From: Cylindrobasidium torrendii FP15055 ss-10
Taxonomy: Eukaryota; Basidiomycota; Agaricomycetes; Agaricales; Physalacriaceae
Reading direction: 5' to 3'
Assembly: GCA_000934385.1 (NCBI GenBank)
Contig: KN880541.1
Span: forward strand, 1-64,000
Length of the DNA: 64,000 bases
Shown: one piece after another, positions 12,552-24,504 of the stretch
How the letters are laid out: each line of letters begins with the position of its first letter
How positions within the stretch are numbered: the stretch's first letter is position 1
Notes under the pieces: model-generated
Told to the model about the DNA's origin: nothing
What the model saw: only the letters and a program-made list of their open reading frames with translations
Database searches by the model: none
Translations under genes and position numbers: made by a program

Positions 12552-13909
12552 CTAGTTCATCTTGTAAATGCTTGCGGTCGTCTGGGCATGTTGTCAGACT
12601 TGGTAATCCTTCGCATACATGGCACGAAGCTTACCTGTTTACAGAAATGCCTCAGCCATTGTATACCGTGTTGACCTTGTTTCGTCGAGGGTGGTTCGAG
12701 TACAGTTTGTCGTTTGATTGCCAGGTCGCAAGCCTCAGAGCGATATCGAGATATCAGACGGGAGCGTAAAGCGTCCTGTTCATGTCAAACCAACGCAGAT
12801 ACTATGTCGCAAGACGGTGACATACCTGTTCATGACTGGCTCTGCGTGTGAACAACGTCGCACCAATCCCGCTGATTTGTTCAACGCGGCCTAGTGTCTC
12901 GAGCCAGATGCGCCAGACACATTCGTTCCAGTCCAAAGCAGGTTCGTGCTTGTAGAAGAATCGTTCAGGACACCAGGCAGAGTAGTCCCGCTGGATTACT
13001 AGGGGCACAAAGGGTGGCAGTTTGTCAAAGTTCAGCATAGGCCTGGACGAATTTGTCAAAAGGGCGGGGCGAGAGCTGTCTGGGGAGCGCAAGTATTTCG
13101 ATATTGGAAAGATGTCCGTGTCCAGTAAGGAAGAAGGCAGGGGGAAGATGACGACCTCTTTCGTTTGTGCGTATATCCGGGCTAGGTTAAGCAGTGCGTT
13201 GGGCGGCATGCCTGAAGCGCTGAGTAGATGGACGGAGACATGCCTGAGTGGAGCTAGGCGAGTGCGAAGGGAAGCCGTAGACGTAGAATTAGAGGTGGTC
13301 ATCACTATTGAAAGTGGGCCTGAAGACGATGAAGGGTCAAGTTAAACAAGCCCATGTCACGAACGGCCAGACTGTAGAGCATAGCTGCAAAGAATTGTTC
13401 TTACCTGCCCAGACACGCGACCATGCTGCTAAATCCTCGAGACTTGTGTCGTCCCCGCACCAGAGGGCAGCTGTAGGTCGAAGTTGAGGATGTGGATCGT
13501 GATGAAAGTAGGGGTGGAAGCCTGACGGAGTCGCATAGGTCTGCACCACGCGCGCCATTTTTCTGGCATCCAGCTGCAGGGCTATCCAATATAAGAAAGC
13601 TTTCGTGTATTCAGAGCTGAGAAATAACTAACTCGCTGGGCCAGATGTCGGGGCGATAGCACCTTGATAGAACGTATATGTAGCAAACAACAAGCTAAAG
13701 CTCGCGTATACAAGCAGAATACAGCGAACGAATGCGTTGGCTGGGACAATCGAAGGTAGGCGGCGCGTGGGGCGTGGCGTTGTAACTGGCAAAGGCGGGT
13801 GTTCCAAGTCAGATGAGTCGCTGTAAGTTCGCAGGCGTTTCTTTGAGCTAGAGGCGCAAAGGCGGGTTTCCAAGCTCCCGGAAGTCGTGATAACAGCGAG
13901 TTTGGCCAT
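12552..13909 (-). CDS. LARGE/GT49-like glycosyltransferase, type II membrane protein
   Basis: Five exons (13909-13633, 13581-13405, 13319-12826, 12775-12635, 12581-12552) sum to a 372-residue frame. A basic, Ser-rich cytosolic tail is followed by one membrane anchor at about residues 55-80 (FVRCILLVYASFSLLFATYTF). The lumenal part begins with a stretch typical of LARGE/GT49 transferases: an AAWSRVWAGPLSIV block, then NLARIYAQTKEVVIFP, matching the NLLRN..A...Y.F.SD segment of LARGE. This suggests a Golgi glycosyltransferase, but the usual DxD position reads PLPSSLLDT. Conserved Trp and Cys follow in the second half (RDYSAWCPERF, LDWNECVWRIWLE). The last exon (10 codons) is the weakest part. 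Family assignment is an inference from pattern similarity. Confidence 0.62.
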
Positions 13910-14335
13910 GATGGATGCAAAGAGACAGAGGCATTTGATTGCCAACCGTATCCGATCGCAGGTGTCCAGCAAGGCATTTGAGAAATAAAGAAGACCAACA
14001 TCGAGACATTCTCTGAGACGCGCATAGACCAAACGAGTGTGCTTTTACAAGTTTGAGGTGCCTCGCTGCAGCCTTGAGGGACCCTCGGTAAACGGAAGCA
14101 AAAATATCACTTACGCCCACGTGGCAGGCATTTTCCTCTTCATCGCGGTCAAGACGCTGACAGCTGATTTCGCGTCTCCCACCGTTCTCTCTCCCCTTTG
14201 TTCTTCTCACTGGAGCGCGCTAGACGCTGTTTGTCAGCAGCGCTTGACTTGACACATTTCGGAGGTATGCATCAATATGCTATTGTCTGGTTGAACAAGG
14301 GCATATACTTAACCTCTCCTTGATAGACGCCCTCG
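13910..14335. other. Divergent promoter region between GT49-like and Sec7 genes
   Basis: 426 bases between start codons of divergently transcribed genes. On the plus strand a possible 5' UTR intron is visible, with a GTATGC donor at about 14254 and an acceptor ending at about 14325. The Sec7 transcript may therefore begin with a non-coding exon. Nothing else stands out. Confidence 0.45.
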
Positions 14336-17300
14336 ATGGAGCCAGATGCTCGGGAGCAACGTAGGCGGGCAGTTTCAATGTTGAAGCGGGCGGCTTCTCT
14401 TCCCAGGATGGAGGGCGGCAGACGGCCCCGCATGCACACCGAGGCCGTCAGTGAGGGGGAAAAAGGTGAAGACAGTCGCGGGGAGACCCCAGACCTGGAT
14501 ACACCACCGCCAGAGCCACAAATCATCCTCGGGGCGGAGCCGGAGCGAATAGAGACAAGACTGGATGCATTAATTCCAACAACCACCAATACGGCTGCGC
14601 AGCCAATTGTGGCGGAGTATGGCATGGACGAGCCGACGGAAGAGCAAGCGGAACCCGAGGTCGAAGAAGTGACCATTACACGGCCCCCATCGCGCTCCCG
14701 GCGGCGCTCTCGTCGACGGTCGAAGGACATTCGGAACAGAAGCCAGACGTCGACCCCAACACACGGCGATTCCTCCCCAGAGCTGAACAATACTATCGAC
14801 CTTAGTGATGCACCTGCCCTGCCCACCTCTTCATCCGCTCCATTCCGAATGCTACGGTCTCCGACTCCCAACGCCGCAGATCCACCCCGCGCAATGTCAC
14901 CGAGCGCGTCACCGGTTCCTGGCATTCCCACTTTGGATGACATTCGCAACCGCGGGCTACTGCAACGCTCACAAAGTACGGCCAGCCGCCAGGATGCTAT
15001 GGCCAAACTCACTGGCGGTCTGGACCATTACGATCCAGCGATGTCACCTTCCTCTGGCTTACGCCGTAATCTCACTGTGTCTGGCGACGAGCGCCAAACA
15101 GCTGAACGCACGGCTGCGCGCAAACAACTTTTCGACCGTCTTACAAACCGTGTCGGTACCAAGGAGTCCGAAGTTGAACCAACGGAGTCCAATGAGCACG
15201 AGCCGAATAGCGGGGAAGAACAAGTCGAGCAGCCGCCGCGTCCGCCATCTTCAACGCGCAAAAGGCGTCGCCGATCGCGATCAAACAAGCGCGGCAGCGC
15301 CAGCAACCCCGCCGTCTCTGATTCTGACTACATTACTACGTCTCCCAGCACACCTATTCCTCCGTCATCCCCGCTTCCTCAGACGCCATTGCCATCAGAA
15401 ATACTGGCCGACTGGGCCAGGGCACCTACTCCAGCGCCGAATATTCTTTTCAAACCAGTAACCCCCTCACAATCTCCGTATCCATATGCTCAAGACTATG
15501 CTCGCGCGTCGCCTCTGCAGTTTAACGGCCCTTCCGAACCCGTATTTTCGCCTGAACGACACACCCCAGATAGACTTGACGGGGAACGGCGAATTGTAGT
15601 GGAAGATGACGAGGAAGACGGCGAGGATGTCCCCTCCCCATTTCTGCCGATTCGCAAGACGGTCACTCCGCCACAGCGCAGCCCACTCAATGGTTCTCCC
15701 ATTCGAGTGCCTCACTCTTCCGACGCACCTTCTGCCACATCTGCCGAGTCCGGTCTCCTCGGCGTTCCAATGTACATCAGCGAAAGCAACACGTCTCATT
15801 CAGATGGTTTCCCTCGTAGTCCTATGCAAACCCCTACGAAGACTCACTTGGGGAGAGGCGTAGACGATGACGAAGAGGAGGTCCTTTTCCAGTCTGGTTT
15901 AGACCAGGAGCGCGACTTGAGTTGGGTTGCCTTGCCGCGTGAGTCCATCTCTGTAGCATGCTGTCTAACACGATACTCAAACCGAACAAAGTTGAAGAAT
16001 ACGACGACGACGTTGATGAGGACGTGCGACCGCCTTCTTTCCAGGAAGAGGACGACGACCATGCTTCGGTCATCATCGACTCGGATCCTTCGCCCGAAAT
16101 TGGCGTATCGCAGCTTCCAGCTTCTCCGTATTCCACCACAGGCATTTCGCAGTCCGGCCTTACGCACCCCAGTAATGATTCGATATCTCAGTCATACCCT
16201 CATCGACTCTCCATTACGGAGCGCTCGCCGGGTGCTGCAGTTGGGGAATATACAGACACGGAGGAACGTCCTGAGTCTAGGCGTCAAGGGACTTGGAAGC
16301 GCATGAAGGAGTTCGTGCGATCGGGATCGAGCACCGGGCGGCGGTCAAGGACCAATAGCGTCTCCGCGAGAGATCGTAGGGACCACACTGACTCTAGCAT
16401 AAGTCGTGAGAGTGGGGGCAGCCTGACTAGTGGGCGGATGGACAGACTTGACAGCATCTTTGCTGTTCAGCAAACTTCTCAATTGCCCATTGGTCATTCA
16501 CCTTCAGCTTCTGCGTCTGTTCCCGTCCTATCATCTGCAGGGCAATTTTCGCCTGTACCCATGGGCCCATCCAATGGTGGCTCGCCCGACTTCATGCGTT
16601 ACAAGGATCCCAAGCTTCATCCGTTCCCGGACCTCCAACAGCAAGCAGCTCAGCGCAGGGAAGGCATGTCACCATCGCCCTCGACACCGGACTTCCATGC
16701 ACAGTCTCGCAATGATGAGCCACCGATTTCGCCATTAGCCTCTCGTAGCCAAAGTAGGGAGGGCACTCGTAGCCCGACCATTGGCCACCAGGTTTCGGAC
16801 ACGGGCATGCGCATTCGCTATCAAAACGAGCCACCCCCTGCGATCAACTACATCGACCTTGGTGCAGGCAATCTGGAGAACAACGACTTGCCAAAGACGC
16901 TAGGAGGAGTACGGCGATGGATGAAGGTCAAGAACATGTTCGCCTCAGGTCCAATATCACCTGACGCTGCGTCCAAGAAACCTTCCCTTTCCGATCTCCT
17001 CAAAGTGCGCAAGGACACAGAAGTCTATTCTGATAGCTCTGCAAACGGGAATACAGTTACACCAAATTCACCTCCATTGATGACGCCGCAGCACTCGTTT
17101 TCGCCATCCTTCGCATCGTCATTGTCCTCTCCAAGATCTCCCATACTACATATGGCCGCAGATGTAGAGCAAACGCCTCGCGGTACCCGTGTACTCCCTC
17201 CGAAGGGCTCTACCGATCCTCTGCCTGTGTTTTCGCCGCCTACCTCTTCTCCTCCTGACCCCCTTTCTCCCACTCCGGATATGTCGTCTGCCAGTGAATA

Positions 17301-19140
17301 TCCAGCACAAACTGTGTCTTCGTCGGCTTCGTCTACTTCTTCATCGTATTCGACAGACGGTGGAGACCGCAAAGCAGCAATAATCCTGCAGAAACTCGAG
17401 GAGAACCTTGCTCGCAGCTCGAGGAGTCCAATGTGGGGTAACGCTATCGAACGGCCACGCCGCAACCTCGTGTTGTCCCAGGCGGTGCTCCAGGTCGTCA
17501 ATGCCAACACCGTCAAGGACCGCTTCCTATTCCTTTTCACCGACATGCTCGTCATAGCGAAGCCGGTCAACGGGCATGATGGACGGATAGCGCAAGATCA
17601 GTCCTTCACTGTGAAAAGTGTGGTTATGTTGGATCAACTAAAGTTCACGGGCGATCGATTCGGTAACCAAACACAGAAGGGATTGACGTACTCTCTTCCT
17701 GTCCGGAACCCAGTTTTGTTGACCTTCGTGCGCCAGTTCAAGAAGAATCCGGACTTGGCCATCTCGAACTTGTTTTCATCTCTGCAAGTCGCCGATGATC
17801 CTGCGCTTCTTGGTCATCTCCTCTTCCGGACATCAGAGCTGGACCGCGTACAGCTTGGAGAGTACTTGTCTATGCGGACGTCGAAGTTGGTCCTCAGGAG
17901 TTTCCTGGATCAGTTTGCTTTCTTTGGACTGAGGTTGGACCGTGCGCTTCGCGCATTTCTCCTCTCGGTTCATGTCAAAGATGGCGCGAGTTTGAGCTTC
18001 CTTCTGGATGCCTTTGCGGTCCGATGGTACGAAGCGAATGCGGGAGTGGTGGCATACAACAAGAGCCTGGCTATCAACCTGGTCCACGCCATTATGCGCC
18101 TCAACGAGCACGTTCATGGTGGCTTAGCTGTCTCTCCTGGGCCAAGCGACCCTTTGGCCAACGTCCACAGTCGCGATTTTATCACTGCGTTCCGCCAGTC
18201 TGTCGAAACTCGGGGCAACCGAGAATCGTACACCCTGGTGTCTGACGATTTCCTGCGCGATGTCTTCGAAGCCGTGTTGCGTGAACAGCTTTGCATGGCT
18301 GTGGCAACGGAGCGCACCAACGAGCTGATGAATATTACGATCAAGCGACGTTTGCCCGAGCAGCTCACGTACAAGACACAGTCGGATCCCATCTTTTTGC
18401 GCATTCCTCAACCCGACGCTCATCTGACGATTTATCTCTACGGCAATGGGCTTGTGTTTGATCCTCCGGTCTTGACCTTTGCGCGGTCGACAGAGGCGTG
18501 CTTCCGCGTAACAGGGAATTCCTTGGGTCCAAAGACGTTCCTCATGTACCGTTCCGGCCCCAGCGCGCTGAAGTACACCGGCCTCCCACTTAGCTGCAAA
18601 GTTTCGGTGGAACGAGCGTTCATGCGACACACATTCCAGGTGGCATTCGTGAACCATGTTGGGGAGAAGAGGCGTTACATGTTCAGCATGCAGGACACCA
18701 TCCAAAAGATCAACTGGTTGGATAGGGCGGCGGAGCTGCGCAAGCGTTATGACGAGTCGGCGTCGGTGCAGAGTGCGAAGGGCAACAGATTGCATCGTGC
18801 AATTGAGTTGATGGCGTTCCGGGCCCTGCAGGATACGTTGATGGGCGGGAAGCAGGAGAGTGAGGACAGTGGGGCGCTGGGCAGTGTGTTCAAACCAAAC
18901 AACCATGCGAGGTCGAAGTCAAGGAGCCAGGTCTACCACCGCCAGGCTGGTAGGCATGAGCTGGAATTATCGAGTGGGACCTCGGACGGACCTGACGATA
19001 CAGCGGATGAGTACGGTGACGGCCGGCGAGTGTGGACGGGGAAGGAGTTGGTGACACATTGCGAACAAAACAGCTCGATTGGGTTGTTTTTATCATTCCT
19101 GCAAGTAGGTCCGGGTCACTTGGAGTTTGGGCTGTCATAA
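14336..19140 (+). CDS. Arf guanine nucleotide exchange factor (PH-Sec7-PH, Syt1-like)
   Basis: Two exons (14336-15938, 15992-19140) give 1583 residues. The first 1000 residues are disordered and rich in Ser/Pro with charged patches. A split PH-like segment at about 1020-1080 (VLQVVNANTVKDRFLFLFTD) precedes the Sec7 domain at about 1115-1300, recognised from LFRTSELDRVQLGEYLS, VLRSFLDQFAFFGLRLDRALRAFL and LLDAFAVRWYEAN. A C-terminal PH domain at about 1375-1465 starts with FLMYRSGPSALKYTG and ends at NWLDRAAELRKRY. Sec7 proteins load Arf/Arl GTPases with GTP at Golgi or endosome membranes; this order resembles yeast Syt1, an Arl1 activator. The glutamic-finger position appears to be Asp (VKDGAS). 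The 3' end may carry one more intron near 19098 (GTAGGT), which would change only the last residues. Confidence 0.88.
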
Positions 19141-19619
19141 CAGTCGGGTCATTGGTGATCATGGTGCCCACTATCTGTGAGTGATATTGTCCGCCTTCGG
19201 TCTACGTTTCTCATGCGTTCCTCTGTAGATTCGGATCGGTCCCTTTGCTGTTTTTGTCGACATCTACTTTAACAATTGCTTTCGCACTATGCATTCTTGT
19301 CTGTGAAATTAGTTTGACTCAATTTACCTTCCGTACGATATAACATACATTGCCTTACAGCTGCAACTCAGGTTACCGTGGACGTTCAGTGATAATCCCC
19401 TCCTCCTACCCACACTCTGTTAAATATCTATGTATCAATTATGTCTACACGTCCTTCCACTTGTTAAACACACGAACTGGAGCCCTCAATCTGCTGGTGG
19501 TTTATACTTACACTTTAGTGGTATAACTCTTGCGTTCTCTACTACGGCCCGATGACCGACGGACATACTTAAGCCTCGAATGCGGGGAAATTGACACTTG
19601 GCGCTTGACCATCACCATC
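19141..19619. other. Intergenic between Sec7 and S41 peptidase genes
   Basis: 479 bases, rather AT- and CT-rich, between two plus-strand genes. It should hold the Sec7 terminator and the peptidase promoter. An in-frame ATG at 19530 precedes the chosen peptidase start, but the added peptide lacks signal-peptide character. No other feature seen. Confidence 0.45.
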
Positions 19620-22554
19620 ATGGTTTGGCCCATCCTTCTCCTCGCGCCTCTAGTGTTATGCTCCCCGAGCACGGCCAATTGGCCTGTTCCCACTGACGCC
19701 TGCGCTCTCATTGCTGGGAAGAAATGGGTATCTCCTGCTGAGGCGCGCGCATGCCTGTACATGGCGCCGTTGAACGAAGATATTCGCACCAATGTCGGTA
19801 CTGCGTACATCGTGTCTTCTAGTCTACTCAAACTCGTCTACATAGACCATCGAAGTTTTGAACAAGACTCTGGCCTTCCACACGTCAGTCAACTACCAAA
19901 TCTCTGCGCCGGAGCCATTCAAGAGCGACGTGCATGAAGACTTACACGCGGACCTGGCGCGTATCAGTACCCAGAAGTACAGCTCTGAATTTGAGTTCCA
20001 TTTGGACATTTTCCACGCGTTCAGGCGCGTCAACGACGGACACTGTGTCGCGCTCAACTATTGCTACGACTGTGGGTTCGGTTTCTGTTCGCTACCTGTC
20101 GTAGTTTTGACGCGTCTTTAGCGTTCTATGTCTCGTATCTTCCGCTCCCGCTGGTCCTTCTGACTGCAGAAGACGGTTCACAAGACGTCCACATCGCCCC
20201 AGAAGCCTTTGACGTCGCGTCTGCGGAATTCGGGGACGAAATTGAGTTTTGGCAGGAGGCACTGCCCGCTAACCTCAAGCACAAATTGGAAAGCGTGCGT
20301 TGAATTCAAGTTGTGTGGAGAAAGTCAAGGTCACTGATTGTCAAACTACCAAATAGCTTTCTGGTGCACGCGTTCTGACCATCAACGGGCAACACCCCCT
20401 TGTGTCTGTCAATGCGAATGCAAAGACCACCGGTGGTTTCCAGTCCTTTGGAACACGCCAGAATGCGTAGGTTGATTTCCTTCAGCTGTTGACTTGCTCT
20501 CATAGCTGTCTAGTTTCTTTTCCTCCTACCACCGCGGCAGTGGCGGATGGGAGTACGTTATGGGCAATTTCGCTCAGCACGTCCATCCGCTCGTCGACGG
20601 AGTGGAGCTCGTTGTTCAGCGCCTCGATGGAGAAGGCGCCATTGACATCGTTTCGGTGATTACTTCTGTCCATTTGAGCTGCCACTGAAACTCGACATCT
20701 GACGCTCTCCTTCCATTTCTAGCTGCCCTACCGCTCGCGCTTCGGCTCAGGATCGAACAACTTCACGGATTTTGCTTCGTACCGCGCGAACAACTGCCTG
20801 GCGACACCGAAGACCAACGGGCATGATCTGTACGATGCCAAGGTTACCGTTGAAGACGGCCCCAGCGCAGCGGCATACTTCCAGCAGCAGCCTCCAGTGG
20901 ACCCTCGCGAGGCGCGCCAGCACCCCATGAATGTAATCCTCGATGCGTCTCCAATGACCAACATCGAGCTGCCAGAGAAACTCCAGCCCGCGTTGAATCC
21001 CTTGAACGAAAGTTATAGCGTCGCCGAGTTCTTCTTGCTCAATGACAACACCACTGGCGTCCTTGCCCTTGGGAGTTTCTCCGCAGCCAAATTCTCTACG
21101 TTCCAATCTAGTCTTCATAAAGGCCTCAAGGGTCTTAAGGATGCGGGAGCCAAGAAGCTCGTTGTTGATGTGGTATGTCCCATGTAGCGTACGCATATGC
21201 AGTACTGAAGTACCATCCATAGACGAACAACGGAGGGGGTAAGCCTATTGTCCCTTATTTCAGAACCTCACTGACCGTGCGCACTAGGATTTATCTGCAT
21301 TGCTCATGTATGTGTTGATTTTGTTTTCACTGCATTGGCTGACTCTATCTCCGTAGTGGCTTCATCGTTTGGTTCGTATGCACTTGGTGCTCTGAACATG
21401 CGTAACTCACCCTCCGAATCGAAGATCATTGGGCGCTCTGAGTCTACAGAACCTCAGGCTGGATTGGACACTTCAATGCGCGCGGGACCCCTCGCCCAAG
21501 CCATCGTACAGAAGATTCAGAAGGGTGCCGACCCTAAGACCCTCTTATCCTATAACGCCGTGCAGTGGACGAACGCTTCGAATGATCCTTTTTCTGAAGG
21601 CGATAGCGTGCTGGAGCCAGTACTAAAGAAACTCATTAATGGGCATGAAGACGCCTTCGGTCGCAGGTAAGTGACTTCGGCCTTGAAAAGTTCTTCCCAT
21701 TCCTCATCCATGGTAGACTTGGTCAAGAATGTCAACCCTTCGCCGAAGAGCCGCCAGCCAAGGGATTCTTCTTGCCGGAGGATGTGATCATCGTTTCCAA
21801 CGGACGGTACGCTGGGACGCAGCAGTGCATAAACCAAACCTTACTAACGCTTTTTCAGCTGCGCAAGTTCATGCTCACTATTCAGCGTCCGCCCTTCTCA
21901 CTGACCTTCATGTACCCGAGCTCACGCCAGTTTAGATTACGATGGCCAAAATCCACGGGGTCCGGACTGTCGTTGTCGGTGGTTATCAGGACACCTTCCA
22001 ACACTACGCTGGTGTTGTTGGAGGGCAAAGCACCGACTTCTCGACAATTGACACTGAGATTAAGGTCGGCCTGATCCAAACTAGTCAGCGTCACATTTAA
22101 ACCTAAAGTCTCGCAGAGTACTGGCCTGAAGAACCATACACTGGCTCCGCCCGATTTGTATGTTTTTTCTGGCTGAAATGATACTATTCAAATTGACACG
22201 ATAATCCTAGCATGACGCATAGCGTCCAAGGCATCACGTGGAGGCTGGGATATGGTATCTGGGACCCCACCGAGCCGGAAGGTGGGTTGTCATTCTCCTG
22301 TCTGTTTTTCCCGACTGATAATCCCCCGTAGAATGGCAAGACCATACCGCTGATTTGAACTTCCATGTCACCGCTGAGACGTACGCCTTCCCTCGTTCAG
22401 GCGATTCTGACATATCTGAATTCCCTGTAGCGTCAACAAGCCTGTCGCCATCTGGGAGGCGGTTGCAAAGGAGATCTGGGAGGTGGAGCAAGAGGAAATG
22501 GACGATGGACATTCATTCCGCTTACAGGATGGGTCCGATTTTGTACTGGCTTGA
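19620..22554 (+). CDS. Secreted S41-family (CPAF-like) peptidase
   Basis: Seventeen exons close to 697 residues: 19620-19797, 19856-20071, 20122-20294, 20357-20466, 20514-20655, 20723-21172, 21223-21238, 21288-21307, 21357-21371, 21425-21666, 21717-21806, 21859-21886, 21936-22064, 22117-22157, 22211-22281, 22332-22380, 22431-22554. The protein begins with a signal peptide (MVWPILLLAPLVLCSPS). It then has the N-terminal region common to fungal S41 proteins (NKTLAFHTSVNYQI, NDGHCV), and the TNNGGG-FICIAHWLHR segment built from three tiny exons. The later block SNGRCASSCSLFSITMAK carries the likely Ser nucleophile environment. S41 enzymes are Ser/Lys proteases; the fungal secreted members are poorly characterised. 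Many N-x-S/T sites fit secretion. Start chosen at the signal-peptide ATG. Confidence 0.88.
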
Positions 22555-22773
22555 GTGGGTTGAGATCGAATTGATACTGCGTTGTTTACCGTCGAGAAGG
22601 ATTGGATATTCCTTGTCAAACGAATAATTGCCATCTAGAGGGAGAATCTGAGAATTTTGTACGAAGACGAGAACGCACGAAACGCCATCTCCGATCGCGA
22701 AATTTCAATCAATTGCAGCGTGATCGCGCTCTGCCTCTGCATTTCACTCTACTTCCCATCTCACATCGTTGTC

Positions 22774-24366
22774 ATGGACGAAATTTTACCTGGCCTTTGG
22801 ATCGGTGACCTCTCCAGCGCAAAGAATGTCGAGCTGTTGAGGGAAAACAAGATATTCAGTATATTGAGTGCTATGCGAGGAAGCATCATGATCAACCAGG
22901 TGCGCGCAATGGTCCTTCGTCCTTATGCTCTGCAACTTATGCGGGGCAAGGCTTTTGTCAAGAATCAGCTACTCATTGACGATGAAGAGGATGCAGATAT
23001 AATGGTGCACTTCTTACCAGCCATCACCTTCATTCAAACCGAGCTGGATAAAGGGAGAGGTGTGCTTGTGCACTGTCATGCTGGAATGAGTGCGTTTGTA
23101 AAGTGGTGCTTCTCCCTGTTCCATGCTGATCTACAGCGCAGGTCGAAGTGCGACAATTGTTGCAGCATACCTGATGTACACTGGCGGCTTGACTGTCGAG
23201 CAGTCACTCGCACAGATTCGAGAGAAGCGGCCACAAATCGAGTACGCCCATCCTCCTACTCGTGGTTGCCCCACCTTCATACTATCTACCAAAGACCCAA
23301 TCCTGGCTTTCTCCTGCAACTTGAGCTCTTCCACAAGTCATCCTTCCGCATTTCACAGCGCGACAAAGATACGCGGCTGTTCTATCTCGAGCGTACAACG
23401 GAAAGAGTCATGAGTATGCTTCGGTACCTCCGTGACTTGCATGGGCTTGATGCATATTGTCAGACGGTGATGGGAGTTTACCAGAAACCGCAAACATGTT
23501 TGCGCCAACACCAAATACACCTGGAGGGTCTGGGACACACAGACGAATACGATGCAAAATGTGCAGGTGCGTTGGGTGCGTTCATGCAGGTTGGGAACCA
23601 GGCTAAAATTTTCGTAGGCAAGAACTTGCTGCTCGGGAACACATGCTGGACCATGGACAGCTGGGACCTGCTACACCTGCTGGGACGACACCAACAAGCT
23701 CACGGCGACCGTCGATGAAGATGGAATACGCCCGAACGACGTCTGGGAGTGAGACTCGTCCACGACGGCCATCTGGTCTTAGCAATGTGATGAATGTTGG
23801 TGCTCTGAGTCTTGAGGACAAGGGCCATGACGAAGCGGTCGAGGACGAAGAGACAGAAGGCGCAACAATAGATGCGGCGAAGACGCTGGGACGTCGATTA
23901 TCCAACGCCTTGGACGAGCCTGCGAAGGACACCGCGGGGCCAAAGCATTTCACGAGTCCGCAGGAACTCGCTGCACAATTGTCCGCGAACCCAAAGCTGG
24001 CAGCGTTACGCAATGGAATTTCAATGACGCCGGCACACTCGAGCAATGCGACTTCTGTGAAGCTCGAGTCCATTGTAAGCCCACCAATTATTGCAAATCC
24101 AAAATGCTCTGGTTACTTTGTCGAAGCCGTACGTGATACACACATCGCGGATGCCTTCAACTGACTGTACCCAGATGAAATGGATGGAGCCGTTCTTGCA
24201 CAACGGGGAAATGGCGGGAAAGATTCTGTGTCCCAACAAAAAGTGCAACGCTAAACTGGGCAACTTTGACTGGGCTGGGGTGTGTTGTGGGTGTAAAACG
24301 TGGGTAACACCAGGGTTCTGTATCAACAGGAGTAAGGTGGACGAAGTTGTTGTTGCGCATCCTTAG
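22774..24366 (+). CDS. yvh1: Dual-specificity phosphatase Yvh1 (DUSP12)
   Basis: Seven exons (22774-22899, 22951-23089, 23142-23241, 23295-23413, 23485-23566, 23618-24128, 24175-24366) give 422 residues. The catalytic domain has the general-acid loop LLIDDEEDADI and the P-loop VHCHAGMSRSA (HCxxGxxRS), with the Arg-Ser half on the next exon. The C terminus is the Yvh1 zinc-binding domain: CPNKKC, LGNFDW, CCGC, then GFC. In yeast Yvh1 this domain helps release Mrt4 during late 60S ribosome maturation, so a role in ribosome assembly is likely. The first intron (51 nt) is in frame without a stop, so its retention would add 17 residues. The start gives the conserved MDEILPGLWIGDL opening. Confidence 0.94.
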
Positions 24367-24504
24367 CCACATCTTCATCTACACTTACTTGAAGAATATC
24401 CGTCCAAGAGATCATATTTGCGTATAGTCTAACGGCCCAAGTCTAAGAAATATTGCACAGAAGTCTAATCCAATGTAAGAGAGTGTCTATGAGTACCCAA
24501 CAGT

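Noticed and set aside
14272..15012. 246-codon minus ORF
   Set aside because: Antisense shadow of the disordered N-terminal part of the Sec7 gene.
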